The notes beneath the pieces were generated by a model, which saw nothing but the letters and a program-made list of their open reading frames with translations, had not been told where the DNA came from and did no database searches. A stretch of DNA of 18,826 bases from Candidatus Hydrogenedentota bacterium (GTDB taxonomy: Bacteria > Hydrogenedentota > Hydrogenedentia > Hydrogenedentales > SLHB01): positions 1-18,826 of the forward strand of contig JAJDAB010000046.1 in assembly GCA_029262095.1 (NCBI GenBank). Reading direction: 5' to 3'. Position numbers and translations under genes: made by a program. Below, one piece after another: positions 5,086-13,118 of the stretch. Each line of letters opens with the position of its first letter. Within the stretch, counting starts at the first letter, position 1.

Positions 5086-7347
5086 GTGTTTACTCCAGAC
5101 CACTATGCTTACACCGGTTATCTCCAAACCATCCTGCGTACGCCGGACGCAGACGCCCGTGATTCATTGAAGTACGTCGAATTCACCGCCGAAGAGCTCG
5201 GCGTGTGGACGACAAAAGACCTCGAAGATCTTAAGCAATGGAACGGAATTCCAGCGACCGCCGAGATTAAAGACTCCGTTGTAACGCTGACGGGACGCTT
5301 CGGCGAAATTCAGCGCATGGATATGCTCGACGAAGATGACCCGAATTACTGGGTCGCGCTGGGTTCATTGCATACGAACGATCCGCGCTTCTCCATTGAT
5401 ACCACTCAATACGCGATTGCCGAGATTACATACCGATGCGCAACACCGAATGCTTGGCCCGCGTGGGTTTGGACCTACCCCGGCGGGTTACACCTCGACA
5501 TGTTGCCACGATCCACTGAATGGGTGACCCTTGCGCGGCTAATTCCGCACAGCGGATTTCCTGAACAGATCGACGCCCTGATACTTCGCCTTTACTCCAC
5601 CACGCGCACAAACGAATCTGTCGAAATCCACTCGATTCGATTCCGCGAACTGAGCGGGTCAGAACGAGAGGCATGCGATCACGATCGCGTCCAGCTCGAA
5701 GCGGCCTCCGCGCCCAAACACTATCCAGTTCTCGATGAATTTCTGCCGCTCGGTGTCGCGCTGGACGCGACCACGGCAAAGAACAATGCTGAACGTTTAG
5801 GCGTCGATTCGCGCGACTATTGGAGACTCGCCCTCGAAGATATCGTCACGCATCATCACAACTGCGTCGCACTAGACAACGTCCAAGCATTGTCCGAGAC
5901 GGAATGGAACGCGATACTCACCCAAATCTATGAGTTCGACCTGCGAATTGTTCCAAGTATTCGGTTACCTCTGGACTCGTCAACCGCCGAAATCCAATCC
6001 GCCATTGATCGACACGTCACGCCGCACGTCCATTCCTCATCAATCCTCGCATGGAACATTTGGGATGAGCCGCCGGAAAATCGCTTTCGCCAGATTCTCG
6101 ACGCCAAGGCGATGGTTGAAAAAGTCGATCCGAATCATCCGGTTGCCTTGATGACGCGCCATCCCAGTGAGTTCCCGTTATACGCGCCATTCTTCTCCGT
6201 TTCCGGCGTTAAACATTTTACGTCGCATTCACCGTGGGATATGGCCGACATCGTGCGTCGACACAGTCCCTTACGGGGCGGTCAACAATTCTGGGTCACA
6301 GCGCCCACCTTTACATATGGCACCGGCTTGCCGGAATGGAATACCAGTTCCGAACTTCGCTTGATGTTGAACCTTTCTTTTGCGAATGGAGCTCGTGGGT
6401 GGTTTAGCCACGCCTACCACAACGATCCCGTCTGGGGTACCGGCAGCGTCGAACGAACACTCACCGGGCCATTCCTCGCGTTTAGCGATTTGTGGCTAGA
6501 GCTAGACCGGCGCATGGAAATGATCAATGCACTATCGCCGTTGCTCTTGCAATGCGAACCGCGGCCCTTGCCCGACGAGTGGTATGTCACCAGCGCGGAA
6601 GGACAAGACATCACCCGTCTTCCAGATGGCGTGTCGCCTGCCACGTCCTACCGTCTGCGCGGACCCGGCTACAACATGTACATGGTGGTCAGTAACGACG
6701 TACTGGGTATGTCGTCTGTAAATTTCCAAGTGCCGCGTGACGTGTTGTTAGGTATGCAAATGTACGACATTACTGATTTCATTCGATCCCGAAAATGGGA
6801 GCCCATGGATTTGAGCCGTCATCTGGAAATGGTTCCCGGCCAGGCTCAAGTATTTGTCGTTGCTCACGAAGACGTCTGCAATGAGTTGCGCGATCGAATT
6901 GTGCAACGTCTGGTCGAAGACGATCGGCACTTACTCGAATTTAATTTGCAACTCGCCCGCAAATACGACCTGGATATCGCTGACGCCGAAACCCTCATCA
7001 AGAACGCAGACAGCGATCTCCCGCTTGCCGCCCTCTCACACATGGACCAAGCCCGCGACGGATTGGTCAACGCAATCTATGCCGCACCGTCAATCCAAGA
7101 AACCCGATCCACGATCATACAAGCCAGTTCAGCCCTGTGCGCGTGCGACGGTATTCTCTGCCACTTGATGGCCCAAGGCCGAAACGACCAAGCACACGAA
7201 TGGGGCGAAAAAGTATCGGAAATTGCCCGGCGAGTCACTGGGCTGCGCGTCGAACTCCGTGCCGGAAAGGGCAAGGAAATTCTGGCGGCCAGCAAAGGGG
7301 CCGAACGACGCGCGTTAACCACGCTCGACAAGCTACGCGAGGTATAA
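5086..7347 (+). CDS. Large glycoside-hydrolase-like protein: beta-sandwich, TIM barrel and helical C-terminus
   Basis: The protein is 753 aa if it starts at the GTG at 5086, the first plausible start after the preceding stop (AAAGG lies about 9 nt upstream); the frame is open further back but only overlaps the CNB gene. Residues about 50-200 look like a carbohydrate-binding beta-sandwich (VTLTGRFGEIQ, WPAWVWTYPGG, IDALILRLYS). Residues about 220-540 look like a TIM-barrel hydrolase: AWNIWDEPPEN carries D327 and E328 in the style of the strand-4 catalytic Glu of clan-A glycosidases, and GARGWFSHAYHND (436 onward) resembles a late barrel strand. After about 600 the protein is mostly helical. 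There is no signal peptide or membrane segment, so a cytoplasmic location is likely. I recognise the fold type but not a named family, and the substrate is unknown. Confidence 0.7.
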   Translation: MFTPDHYAYTGYLQTILRTPDADARDSLKYVEFTAEELGVWTTKDLEDLKQWNGIPATAEIKDSVVTLTGRFGEIQRMDMLDEDDPNYWVALGSLHTNDPRFSIDTTQYAIAEITYRCATPNAWPAWVWTYPGGLHLDMLPRSTEWVTLARLIPHSGFPEQIDALILRLYSTTRTNESVEIHSIRFRELSGSEREACDHDRVQLEAASAPKHYPVLDEFLPLGVALDATTAKNNAERLGVDSRDYWRLALEDIVTHHHNCVALDNVQALSETEWNAILTQIYEFDLRIVPSIRLPLDSSTAEIQSAIDRHVTPHVHSSSILAWNIWDEPPENRFRQILDAKAMVEKVDPNHPVALMTRHPSEFPLYAPFFSVSGVKHFTSHSPWDMADIVRRHSPLRGGQQFWVTAPTFTYGTGLPEWNTSSELRLMLNLSFANGARGWFSHAYHNDPVWGTGSVERTLTGPFLAFSDLWLELDRRMEMINALSPLLLQCEPRPLPDEWYVTSAEGQDITRLPDGVSPATSYRLRGPGYNMYMVVSNDVLGMSSVNFQVPRDVLLGMQMYDITDFIRSRKWEPMDLSRHLEMVPGQAQVFVVAHEDVCNELRDRIVQRLVEDDRHLLEFNLQLARKYDLDIADAETLIKNADSDLPLAALSHMDQARDGLVNAIYAAPSIQETRSTIIQASSALCACDGILCHLMAQGRNDQAHEWGEKVSEIARRVTGLRVELRAGKGKEILAASKGAERRALTTLDKLREV

Positions 7348-7401
7348 GAAATCGGCTGGCCTAGACCAGATTCTAGGGAATCCGTGACCGGATTAACGTA
7401 G

Positions 7402-7431
7402 TTGACTCGACGAAGCTTCGATTCGTATACT
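7402..7431 (+). promoter_or_regulatory. Promoter for the tRNA-Gln-prs-rplY-pth transcript
   Basis: TTGACT (7402-7407) and TATACT (7426-7431) are each 5 of 6 to consensus with an 18-nt spacer. Transcription would start near 7438, about 95 nt before the tRNA. The stretch between 7348 and 7532 otherwise shows no gene. A weaker TGGACA/TATGCC pair (7479/7501) with 16-nt spacing is closer to the tRNA and may be an alternative. Confidence 0.6.
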
Positions 7432-7532
7432 TTTGCGTTCGTTTACATGGGCTTGCGGTGCAATATTTCCCCTGCGTCTGGACACGGCTCAGTGCAGCAA
7501 TATGCCCGTTAAGTCATTGTTATGAAACAATT

Positions 7533-7608
7533 TGGGGAGTCGCCAAGTGGTAAAGGCACCGGGTTTTGATCCCGGCATACGTAGGTTCGAATCCTGCCTC
7601 CCCAGCCA
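7533..7608 (+). tRNA. tRNA-Gln (anticodon UUG)
   Basis: A complete cloverleaf is visible. The acceptor stem TGGGGAG (7533-7539) pairs perfectly with CTCCCCA (7598-7604), followed by discriminator G and an encoded CCA (7606-7608). The anticodon stem CCGGG/CCCGG encloses loop TTTTGAT with anticodon TTG at 7566-7568, which reads CAA (and CAG by wobble). The T-arm contains GTTCGAATC. The acceptor TGGGGA start and the UUG anticodon fit bacterial glutamine tRNAs. It ends only 17 nt before the start of prs and is probably co-transcribed with it. Confidence 0.97.
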
Positions 7609-7625
7609 ATCTATGATCGTTTAAT

Positions 7626-8573
7626 ATGGCCCACAGCAAAAATTTTAAAATATTCAACGGTAGCGGCTCGCCCAATCTAATCAAGACGGTCTGCGCATAT
7701 CTCGATGGCCAAGAGACTCATGTCGAGATTACGCACTTCAGCGATGGCGAAATCCACGTTCAGATTAGCGAAAACGTCCGCGGGACCGACGTGTTCATCG
7801 TGAATTCAACGCGGCCGCCGGTCAACGATAACTTGATGGAACTCCTCATCATGATTGACGCCGCGCGCCGTGCGAGCGCAAACCGCGTCACGGCAGTACT
7901 CCCGTATTTCGGCTACGCACGACAAGACCGGAAAGACCGTCCCCGCGTCGCGATTACAGCCAAGCTCGTGTCGAACTTATTGGTGGCCGCTGGCGCCGAC
8001 CGTGTTCTGACCGTCGATTTGCACTGCGGCCAGATTCAGGGCTTCTTTGATATTCCACTGGACCACCTTAGCGCCGAAATCGTGTTCGCTGACCAACTCA
8101 ACGCGATGGAGATTCCCGATCTCACGGTCGTCTCTCCCGATGTCGGTAGCGTACGGCGCACCGTCGATTTCGCCGAACGCATTGATTGCCCCATGGCCAT
8201 CGTTGATAAACGGCGCGCTAAGGCCAACGAATCCGAAGTCATGAACGTTATCGGCGAGGTCAAAGATCGCAACGTTCTCATCTTCGACGACATGATTGAT
8301 ACCGGCGGAACGCTCGTCAACGCAGCACAGGCGATTATGGATCGCGGCGCGTTAAGCGTGCGCGCTTGTGCGACCCACGGGGTATTAAGTGGACCGGCTG
8401 TCGAACGCATTAAGGATTCGGTTCTCAAGAAAGTGTGGTTAACTGATACCATCCCGCTCTCCAAGGAGGCGGAGGCCACCGGTAAGTTTAGAGTGTTATC
8501 TATTGCACCGCTGATCGGCGAAGCGATCCGGCGCATTCATCAAGAAGAATCCGTGAGCAGTCTTTTTCGTTAG
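7626..8573 (+). CDS. prs: Ribose-phosphate pyrophosphokinase (PRPP synthetase)
   Basis: This enzyme makes 5-phosphoribosyl 1-diphosphate from ribose 5-phosphate and ATP, feeding purine, pyrimidine, histidine, tryptophan and NAD synthesis in the cytoplasm. The 315-aa length is standard for the bacterial class I enzyme. Visible motifs are GSGSPNL near the N-terminus, YFGYARQDRKDRPR (94-107), the DLHCGQIQGFF metal/ribose segment (131-141) and the PRPP-binding loop VLIFDDMIDTGGT (217-229). The C-terminus, ending in SVSSLFR, is complete. It sits 17 nt after the tRNA-Gln and 29 nt before rplY; a prs-rplY-pth order is common in bacteria. The ATG at 7626 has no recognisable Shine-Dalgarno. Confidence 0.97.
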   Translation: MAHSKNFKIFNGSGSPNLIKTVCAYLDGQETHVEITHFSDGEIHVQISENVRGTDVFIVNSTRPPVNDNLMELLIMIDAARRASANRVTAVLPYFGYARQDRKDRPRVAITAKLVSNLLVAAGADRVLTVDLHCGQIQGFFDIPLDHLSAEIVFADQLNAMEIPDLTVVSPDVGSVRRTVDFAERIDCPMAIVDKRRAKANESEVMNVIGEVKDRNVLIFDDMIDTGGTLVNAAQAIMDRGALSVRACATHGVLSGPAVERIKDSVLKKVWLTDTIPLSKEAEATGKFRVLSIAPLIGEAIRRIHQEESVSSLFR

Positions 8574-8602
8574 CAACCGTCCGGAATTGGGAGCGAGTCA
8601 CC

Positions 8603-9274
8603 ATGGAAATACTCAAATTAAATGTTACAACCCGCGAAACAAGCGGTAAAGGCGCTGCGCGCCAAGCCCGGATGGTCGGTTCGATTCCCGGTGTACTGTA
8701 CGGCGGCGGAAAAGAGCCTGCTGCACTCACAATCGATCTCCGCGATTTTGGCCACCTCGTACACGATGCCGGTGGCGAACATGCCGTCGTCGAATTGCAG
8801 TGCGAGGATAGCAACATCCAAGGCCCGGCGCTCGTAAAAGGCGTCCAGCATCATCCCGTCCGGGACACCATCATGCACGCCGACTTTCAACGGATTAACC
8901 TCGACGAAAATATCAAGACCGTCGTCCCGATTGTTCTTGTCGGTCGCGCAGCGGGTCAGATAGAAGGTGGAGTGGTCGACCATACACTTCGCGAAATCGA
9001 TGTCGAATGTAAGGCGCTGGAAGTGCCGGAGAAGATCGAGGTAGACATTACGGAAATGGTGATCGGCGATCGACTACATCTGAGCGATCTCACGATTCCG
9101 GAAGGCCTCATCGTTATGACTGAAATGTCCCGAACGGTTGCGACCATTCATCAACCGCGCGTTGTTGAAGTGGAGACCACCGAAGAGGGTGAAGAGGGCG
9201 AAGAGGGTGCGGCAGCCGCTGAAGGCGACGACGATGCTGCGTCGACCGAGGACTCCGAATCGTCCGATTCCTAA
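8603..9274 (+). CDS. rplY: 50S ribosomal protein L25, long CTC/TL5 form
   Basis: L25 binds 5S rRNA on the large subunit; the long form with an extra C-terminal beta domain is known as CTC or TL5. At 223 aa it matches the long form. The 5S-binding N-terminal domain has RETSGKGAARQARMVGSIPGVLYGGG (residues about 11-36). The C-terminal domain includes VVPIVLVGRAAG and DLTIPEGLIV. The last ~35 residues are an acidic, low-complexity tail of Glu, Ala, Asp and Ser, common in this family and presumably disordered. GGGAG (8588-8592) precedes the ATG. The gene lies between prs and pth, the usual neighbours. Confidence 0.95.
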   Translation: MEILKLNVTTRETSGKGAARQARMVGSIPGVLYGGGKEPAALTIDLRDFGHLVHDAGGEHAVVELQCEDSNIQGPALVKGVQHHPVRDTIMHADFQRINLDENIKTVVPIVLVGRAAGQIEGGVVDHTLREIDVECKALEVPEKIEVDITEMVIGDRLHLSDLTIPEGLIVMTEMSRTVATIHQPRVVEVETTEEGEEGEEGAAAAEGDDDAASTEDSESSDS

Positions 9275-9309
9275 ACCTCGGAATATTCAATTTCAAAATA
9301 CACTGGAAT

Positions 9310-9894
9310 ATGCCGGTGAAACTTATTGTCGGACTGGGCAACCCGGGGCGTCAATACCAGAATACCCGGCATAACGCCGGCTTTCGGGTATTGGACGAAC
9401 TGGCGCGCCGACTACGCGTTTCATTTGATCGAACGAAGTTCGACAGTGAAATCGCACAAGCACAACTGGGAACAAACCGTCTGCTGTTGATGAAACCGCA
9501 GACGTATATGAACTTGAGCGGCGTGGCTGTTGCCAAAGCCTCACGAAACAAGATTGATGAACTCGAAAACCTATTGATCATTGTCGACGATATAAATCTG
9601 CCGTTGGGCCGATTGCGTTTTCGCGCGGAAGGCAGCGCGGGTGGACACAACGGAATTAAGTCGGTGATCGAACACGTCGGTACCGACAAATTTCCCCGAC
9701 TGCGCATGGGCGTGGGGAAGTCAGGACCGGCGGACAAGCTTCGCGATCATGTGCTCGGCGGTTTTACCCCGGACGAGCGTCCGGAATACGATCGCATGGT
9801 GGAACGGTCTGTTGAAGGTGTCGAGACCTTTATTGAAGACGGAATTGAAAAAGCGATGGACCGGTTTAACCGGGCCGAACCGAAACAGCAGTAG
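9310..9894 (+). CDS. pth: Peptidyl-tRNA hydrolase
   Basis: Pth releases peptides from prematurely dropped peptidyl-tRNAs so that the tRNA can be reused. The 194-aa length is normal. The protein begins with VGLGNPGRQYQNTRHNAGF, holding catalytic H21. It continues with KPQTYMNLSG containing the conserved Asn (N68), IVDDINLPLG with D94 in the position that activates the His, and GSAGGHNGIKS. All catalytic residues are present. It starts 35 nt after rplY without a strong ribosome-binding site, which suits translation within a shared transcript. The next gene, ilvN, follows after 21 nt. Confidence 0.97.
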   Translation: MPVKLIVGLGNPGRQYQNTRHNAGFRVLDELARRLRVSFDRTKFDSEIAQAQLGTNRLLLMKPQTYMNLSGVAVAKASRNKIDELENLLIIVDDINLPLGRLRFRAEGSAGGHNGIKSVIEHVGTDKFPRLRMGVGKSGPADKLRDHVLGGFTPDERPEYDRMVERSVEGVETFIEDGIEKAMDRFNRAEPKQQ

Positions 9895-9915
9895 ACGGCA
9901 AAGCCGGGAGTCGAC

Positions 9916-10404
9916 ATGACCCATATCATCAGCGTACTCGTCGAAAACCAATTCGGTGTGCTAGCGCATGTTTCCAACATGTTTAGCGCCCGGGGATACA
10001 ACATCGACAGTCTGTCTGTAGGCGAAACGGCCGATCCCGCCGTGTCCCGAATGACCGTCGCCGTGAGCGGAGACGACAGTGTACTCGAACAAATTGTAAG
10101 ACAGCTCAACAAACTGGTCGAAGTTATTGAAGTCATCGATCTCACCCAAGAAGACTACGTCGAACGCGAACTCGCGATGATTAAGATCGCGGCGAACGTA
10201 AAGCAACGCAGCGACGTGATCGAAATCTCGAATATCTTTCGCGCGAAAGTCGTCGACATGGGCGCCGACGCCATGATCATTGAAGTGACCGGTACTCAAG
10301 CGAAAGTCAGGGCCTTCATCGATATGATGCGGCCATTTGGAATTCAGGAACTCGTGCGCACCGGCCGCATCGCGGCATCCCGGTCACCCAAACACGAGGC
10401 ATAG
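9916..10404 (+). CDS. ilvN: Acetolactate synthase small (regulatory) subunit
   Basis: This subunit binds the catalytic large subunit IlvB and confers feedback inhibition by valine in branched-chain amino acid synthesis. The 162-aa length is usual for the ilvN/ilvH family. An N-terminal ACT domain is clear: HIISVLVENQFGVLAHVSNMFSARGYNIDSL, with the effector-site Gly/Asn residues in place. The second half (RELAMIKIAAN, then VTGTQAKVRAF and GIQELVRTGRIA) is the typical C-terminal domain. GGGAG (9906-9910) lies upstream of the ATG. The large subunit gene, which usually precedes it, is not in the window; pth is there instead. ilvC follows after 16 nt. Confidence 0.96.
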   Translation: MTHIISVLVENQFGVLAHVSNMFSARGYNIDSLSVGETADPAVSRMTVAVSGDDSVLEQIVRQLNKLVEVIEVIDLTQEDYVERELAMIKIAANVKQRSDVIEISNIFRAKVVDMGADAMIIEVTGTQAKVRAFIDMMRPFGIQELVRTGRIAASRSPKHEA

Positions 10405-10420
10405 CGGAAAGGAACGCTCC

Positions 10421-11419
10421 ATGGCCACCATCTATTACGAGAAAGATGCCGATCCGTCGGCACTGACCGGCAAGACTGTTGCCGTCATTGGATTTGGCAG
10501 TCAAGGTCATGCCCACGCCATGAACATGCGCGACAGTGGCGTATCGGTCGTCATCGGCCATCGTGGCGGAGAAGGCAGCAAGACCTATCAAGCGGCAACC
10601 GAAGCAGGATTCGAAGTGCTCTCGGTCGCCGACGCCACAGTCAAAGCCGACATCGTTGTAATCCTCGTGCCGGACACGATTCAGAAAGACCTGTTCGAAA
10701 ACGAAATAAAACCCAACCTCCAATCGGGCAACGCCATCATGTTCGCCCACGGATTCAACATTCACTTCGACTGCATCCAGCCGCCCGACAATATCGACGT
10801 CTTCATGATCGCGCCTAAAGGCCCTGGCCATCTCGTCCGCGACGAGTATGTTCGCGGTGCCGGCGTGCCATGCCTCGTCGCAATCGAACAAGATGCCACC
10901 GGGAATGCAATGAAAATTGCCCTAGCGTACGGCGTCTCAATCGGTGGCGCCCGGGCCGGTATCATTGAAACGACCTTCAAAGAAGAGACCGAAACAGACC
11001 TTTTTGGCGAACAAACCGTGCTTTGCGGCGGTTCGGCCGCCCTCATCAAGGCTGGATTCGAAGTCCTCACCGAGGCTGGATACCAGCCTGAAATCGCTTA
11101 TTTCGAAGTAATGCATGAATTGAAGCTCATCGTCGATTTGTATTATCGTGGAGGGCTGGAGTTCATGAACTATTCGGTCAGCGACACCGCAGAGTATGGC
11201 GGGCTATCCGTTGGGCCGAAAATTGTCACGGACGAAGCGAAACAAGCGATGCGCGCCGCACTGAAACGCATCCAAAAAGGCGAGTTTGCAAAAGAATGGT
11301 TAGACGAGTACCAATCCGGCGGCAAGCAGTTTCAGAAACTGCGCGAAGCCGATGCGACGCATCCGGTCGAAGTTGTCGGCGCGAAACTTCGCAAAATGAT
11401 GCCATTCCTGGAAGGCTAA
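10421..11419 (+). CDS. ilvC: Ketol-acid reductoisomerase, class I
   Basis: IlvC converts acetolactate and acetohydroxybutyrate to dihydroxy acids using NAD(P)H and Mg2+. The 332-aa length is that of class I enzymes. The Rossmann motif is VAVIGFGSQGHAHA. FAHGFNIHF and IAPKGPGHLVRDEY follow, then the metal-binding domain with KEETETDLFGEQTVLCGG and YFEVMHELKLIVDLYYRGG. The ATG at 10421 has AAAGGA upstream and begins with MATIYYEKDAD, the family start; an upstream in-frame ATG at 10337 lies inside ilvN and is rejected. The cofactor loop GHRGGEGSK has Glu where many NADPH-dependent enzymes have Ser. It closes a pth-ilvN-ilvC run and is followed by a strong terminator. Confidence 0.97.
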   Translation: MATIYYEKDADPSALTGKTVAVIGFGSQGHAHAMNMRDSGVSVVIGHRGGEGSKTYQAATEAGFEVLSVADATVKADIVVILVPDTIQKDLFENEIKPNLQSGNAIMFAHGFNIHFDCIQPPDNIDVFMIAPKGPGHLVRDEYVRGAGVPCLVAIEQDATGNAMKIALAYGVSIGGARAGIIETTFKEETETDLFGEQTVLCGGSAALIKAGFEVLTEAGYQPEIAYFEVMHELKLIVDLYYRGGLEFMNYSVSDTAEYGGLSVGPKIVTDEAKQAMRAALKRIQKGEFAKEWLDEYQSGGKQFQKLREADATHPVEVVGAKLRKMMPFLEG

Positions 11420-11423
11420 ACAC

Positions 11424-11450
11424 AGCCGCAGCATACGCTGCGGCTTTTTT
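11424..11450 (+). terminator. Intrinsic terminator after ilvC
   Basis: A perfect 9-bp stem AGCCGCAGC/GCTGCGGCT with loop ATAC is followed directly by a run of six T (11445-11450). It starts 4 nt after the ilvC stop and is the clearest terminator in the window, ending the housekeeping transcript. Confidence 0.93.
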
Positions 11451-11492
11451 ATTGGTGCAAGACGACGGTAACCCAAGGGGAGCACGTGGCTG

Positions 11493-12221
11493 TTGAAAAC
11501 CTTGCTGCAGATTCAAGCGCTGGACTTACGAATCGAGAACTGCAAACAGCGTGAAACCGAAATCCCCAAACAGAAAGACAAATTCAACGTTCAAAAGAAT
11601 CGGCTCGCCGCTGAGCTCAAAGAAGCCGAAGAACGTTGCACCGCAATAGAATTGACGCAGCGCGAAGCCGAAAGCGCCAACGAACAGAAGCAAGCGCAAA
11701 TCATTAAGTACGAACAACAGCTAATGGGCGTGAAGAAGAACGAAGAATATCAAGCGCTTCTTCACGAGATTGACGCGCTCAAAAAACAAATCAGCCAAAA
11801 CGAAGAAAAAATCCTCCAATCCATGGAGGATCTCGAAGAGGCGCAAGCCCGGCTCAAAGAAGACAAGCAGCGAATCGCCACCGAGCAGAGCCGAATCGAC
11901 GAGCAATGCGGAGAGATTGACGTCGAACTGGAGGAGGCGGTCGCGGACCGCAAAGTCCTTGAGACCGAGCGCGAACCGCTGACACGCACAGCTGATCCGG
12001 AATTGATGCAGAAATATAACCGCATTCGTCGCCGTTTGTCCGCGGGCCGTGCCATTGTGCCATTGAATGGTGAATCATGTGGCGGCTGCCATATGTTCGT
12101 GCGCCCACAAATCGTGAATGAAGTGCTCGCCGGAAAAGTGCATCCTTGCCAACATTGCAGCCGGCTCATGTACGACAAGCCGACTTACGAGGCTTCAAGC
12201 GTCGATCCAACGGCCGTATAA
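11493..12221 (+). CDS. Coiled-coil protein with C4-type zinc ribbon (DUF164/zf-RING_7 family)
   Basis: The 242-aa protein has a long charged coiled coil (residues about 10-165, rich in Lys, Glu and Gln) followed by a zinc-ribbon-like C-terminal domain with C196-x2-C199 and C219-x2-C222. The motif SCGGCHMFVRPQ is characteristic of this widespread family, whose members include chlamydial CT398 and Helicobacter HP0958 (FlgZ). Those members have been linked to sigma-54 or flagellar regulation, but this does not transfer safely to other bacteria and no flagellar gene is nearby. The start is TTG at 11493 with AGGGGAG (11476-11482) well placed. accD follows after 13 nt, suggesting co-transcription. 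Confidence 0.88.
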   Translation: MKTLLQIQALDLRIENCKQRETEIPKQKDKFNVQKNRLAAELKEAEERCTAIELTQREAESANEQKQAQIIKYEQQLMGVKKNEEYQALLHEIDALKKQISQNEEKILQSMEDLEEAQARLKEDKQRIATEQSRIDEQCGEIDVELEEAVADRKVLETEREPLTRTADPELMQKYNRIRRRLSAGRAIVPLNGESCGGCHMFVRPQIVNEVLAGKVHPCQHCSRLMYDKPTYEASSVDPTAV

Positions 12222-12234
12222 AGGGGCGGGCGTA

Positions 12235-13101
12235 ATGCCATTTCTAAAACGCCGGCGTTTTGTATCCGTCATTGGACGCCGTAGCCAAGTACCCGACGGC
12301 GTGTGGCTCAAGTGCCCGGGGTGTGGGCGATCCGTCACGCGCGTCGAAGTCGATTCCAATTGCAATGTCTGCCCGCATTGCAGCTACCACTACCTCGTAT
12401 CCGCTTCCCGGCGAATTGAGCTCATGGTGGATTCCGGATCATTTGAAGAGCGGCACACAGGGATCGAATCAACCGATCCACTGTCGTTTGTAGTCGAAGA
12501 AGTCGATTACTCCTACCCAAAAAAATTCGAACGCACACAAAAAAAATCAGGAATGCACGAAGCCATTATCACCGGCGTCGCCAAAATTGAGGAAGCTCCC
12601 GTTTCACTCGCCGTCATGGACTTTAATTTCATGGGCGGCAGCATGGGTTCGGTGGTCGGCGAAAAGATTTGTCGCGCGGCCGATGACGCGGTCCGCGATC
12701 GGATCCCGTTTGTGACATTTGCCGCTTCAGGCGGCGCGCGCATGGAAGAGGGCATTCTCAGTCTAATGCAAATGGCGAAGACCAGCGATGCCGTTCGCGC
12801 CCTCAATGAGGCCGGCGTCCCCTATATTTCCGTGCTCACCCATCCCACAACCGGCGGCGTGTTCGCCAGTTTTTCGAGTCTCGGCGATGTGATTCTAGCA
12901 GAGCCAGGCGCCCACATCGGTTTTGCCGGGCCGCGTCTCATCGAAGGCGCGCTACGCGTCAAACTTCCTGAGGGATTCCAAAAAGCGGAATACCAATTCG
13001 ATAACGGCTACGTCGATCAGATTGTCGGCCGCCCGCAGCTGCGCGCCATGCTCGCCAAGCTCATCCGATATCTCGCGCCGCAAAAAGCGGCTGCGACCTA
13101 A
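12235..13101 (+). CDS. accD: Acetyl-CoA carboxylase carboxyltransferase beta subunit
   Basis: AccD with AccA transfers the carboxyl group from biotin to acetyl-CoA, making malonyl-CoA for fatty acid synthesis. The 288-aa protein has the N-terminal zinc ribbon (C27-x2-C30 and C46-x2-C49). The crotonase-like core follows, with MDFNFMGGSMGSVVGEKI, FAASGGARMEEGILSLMQMAKT and SVLTHPTTGGVFASF, all diagnostic. The ATG at 12235 is used, with AAGGGGCGGG just upstream; the open frame back to 12118 lies within the preceding gene. accA is not present in the window. folC follows after 17 nt, a pairing seen in many bacteria. Confidence 0.97.
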   Translation: MPFLKRRRFVSVIGRRSQVPDGVWLKCPGCGRSVTRVEVDSNCNVCPHCSYHYLVSASRRIELMVDSGSFEERHTGIESTDPLSFVVEEVDYSYPKKFERTQKKSGMHEAIITGVAKIEEAPVSLAVMDFNFMGGSMGSVVGEKICRAADDAVRDRIPFVTFAASGGARMEEGILSLMQMAKTSDAVRALNEAGVPYISVLTHPTTGGVFASFSSLGDVILAEPGAHIGFAGPRLIEGALRVKLPEGFQKAEYQFDNGYVDQIVGRPQLRAMLAKLIRYLAPQKAAAT

Positions 13102-13118
13102 ACCCGCAAGTATTTCTC

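Noticed and set aside
7350..7400. AATCC-GTGACC-GGATT as terminator of the preceding gene
   Set aside because: The stem has only 5 bp, is AT-containing and is not followed by a T-tract.
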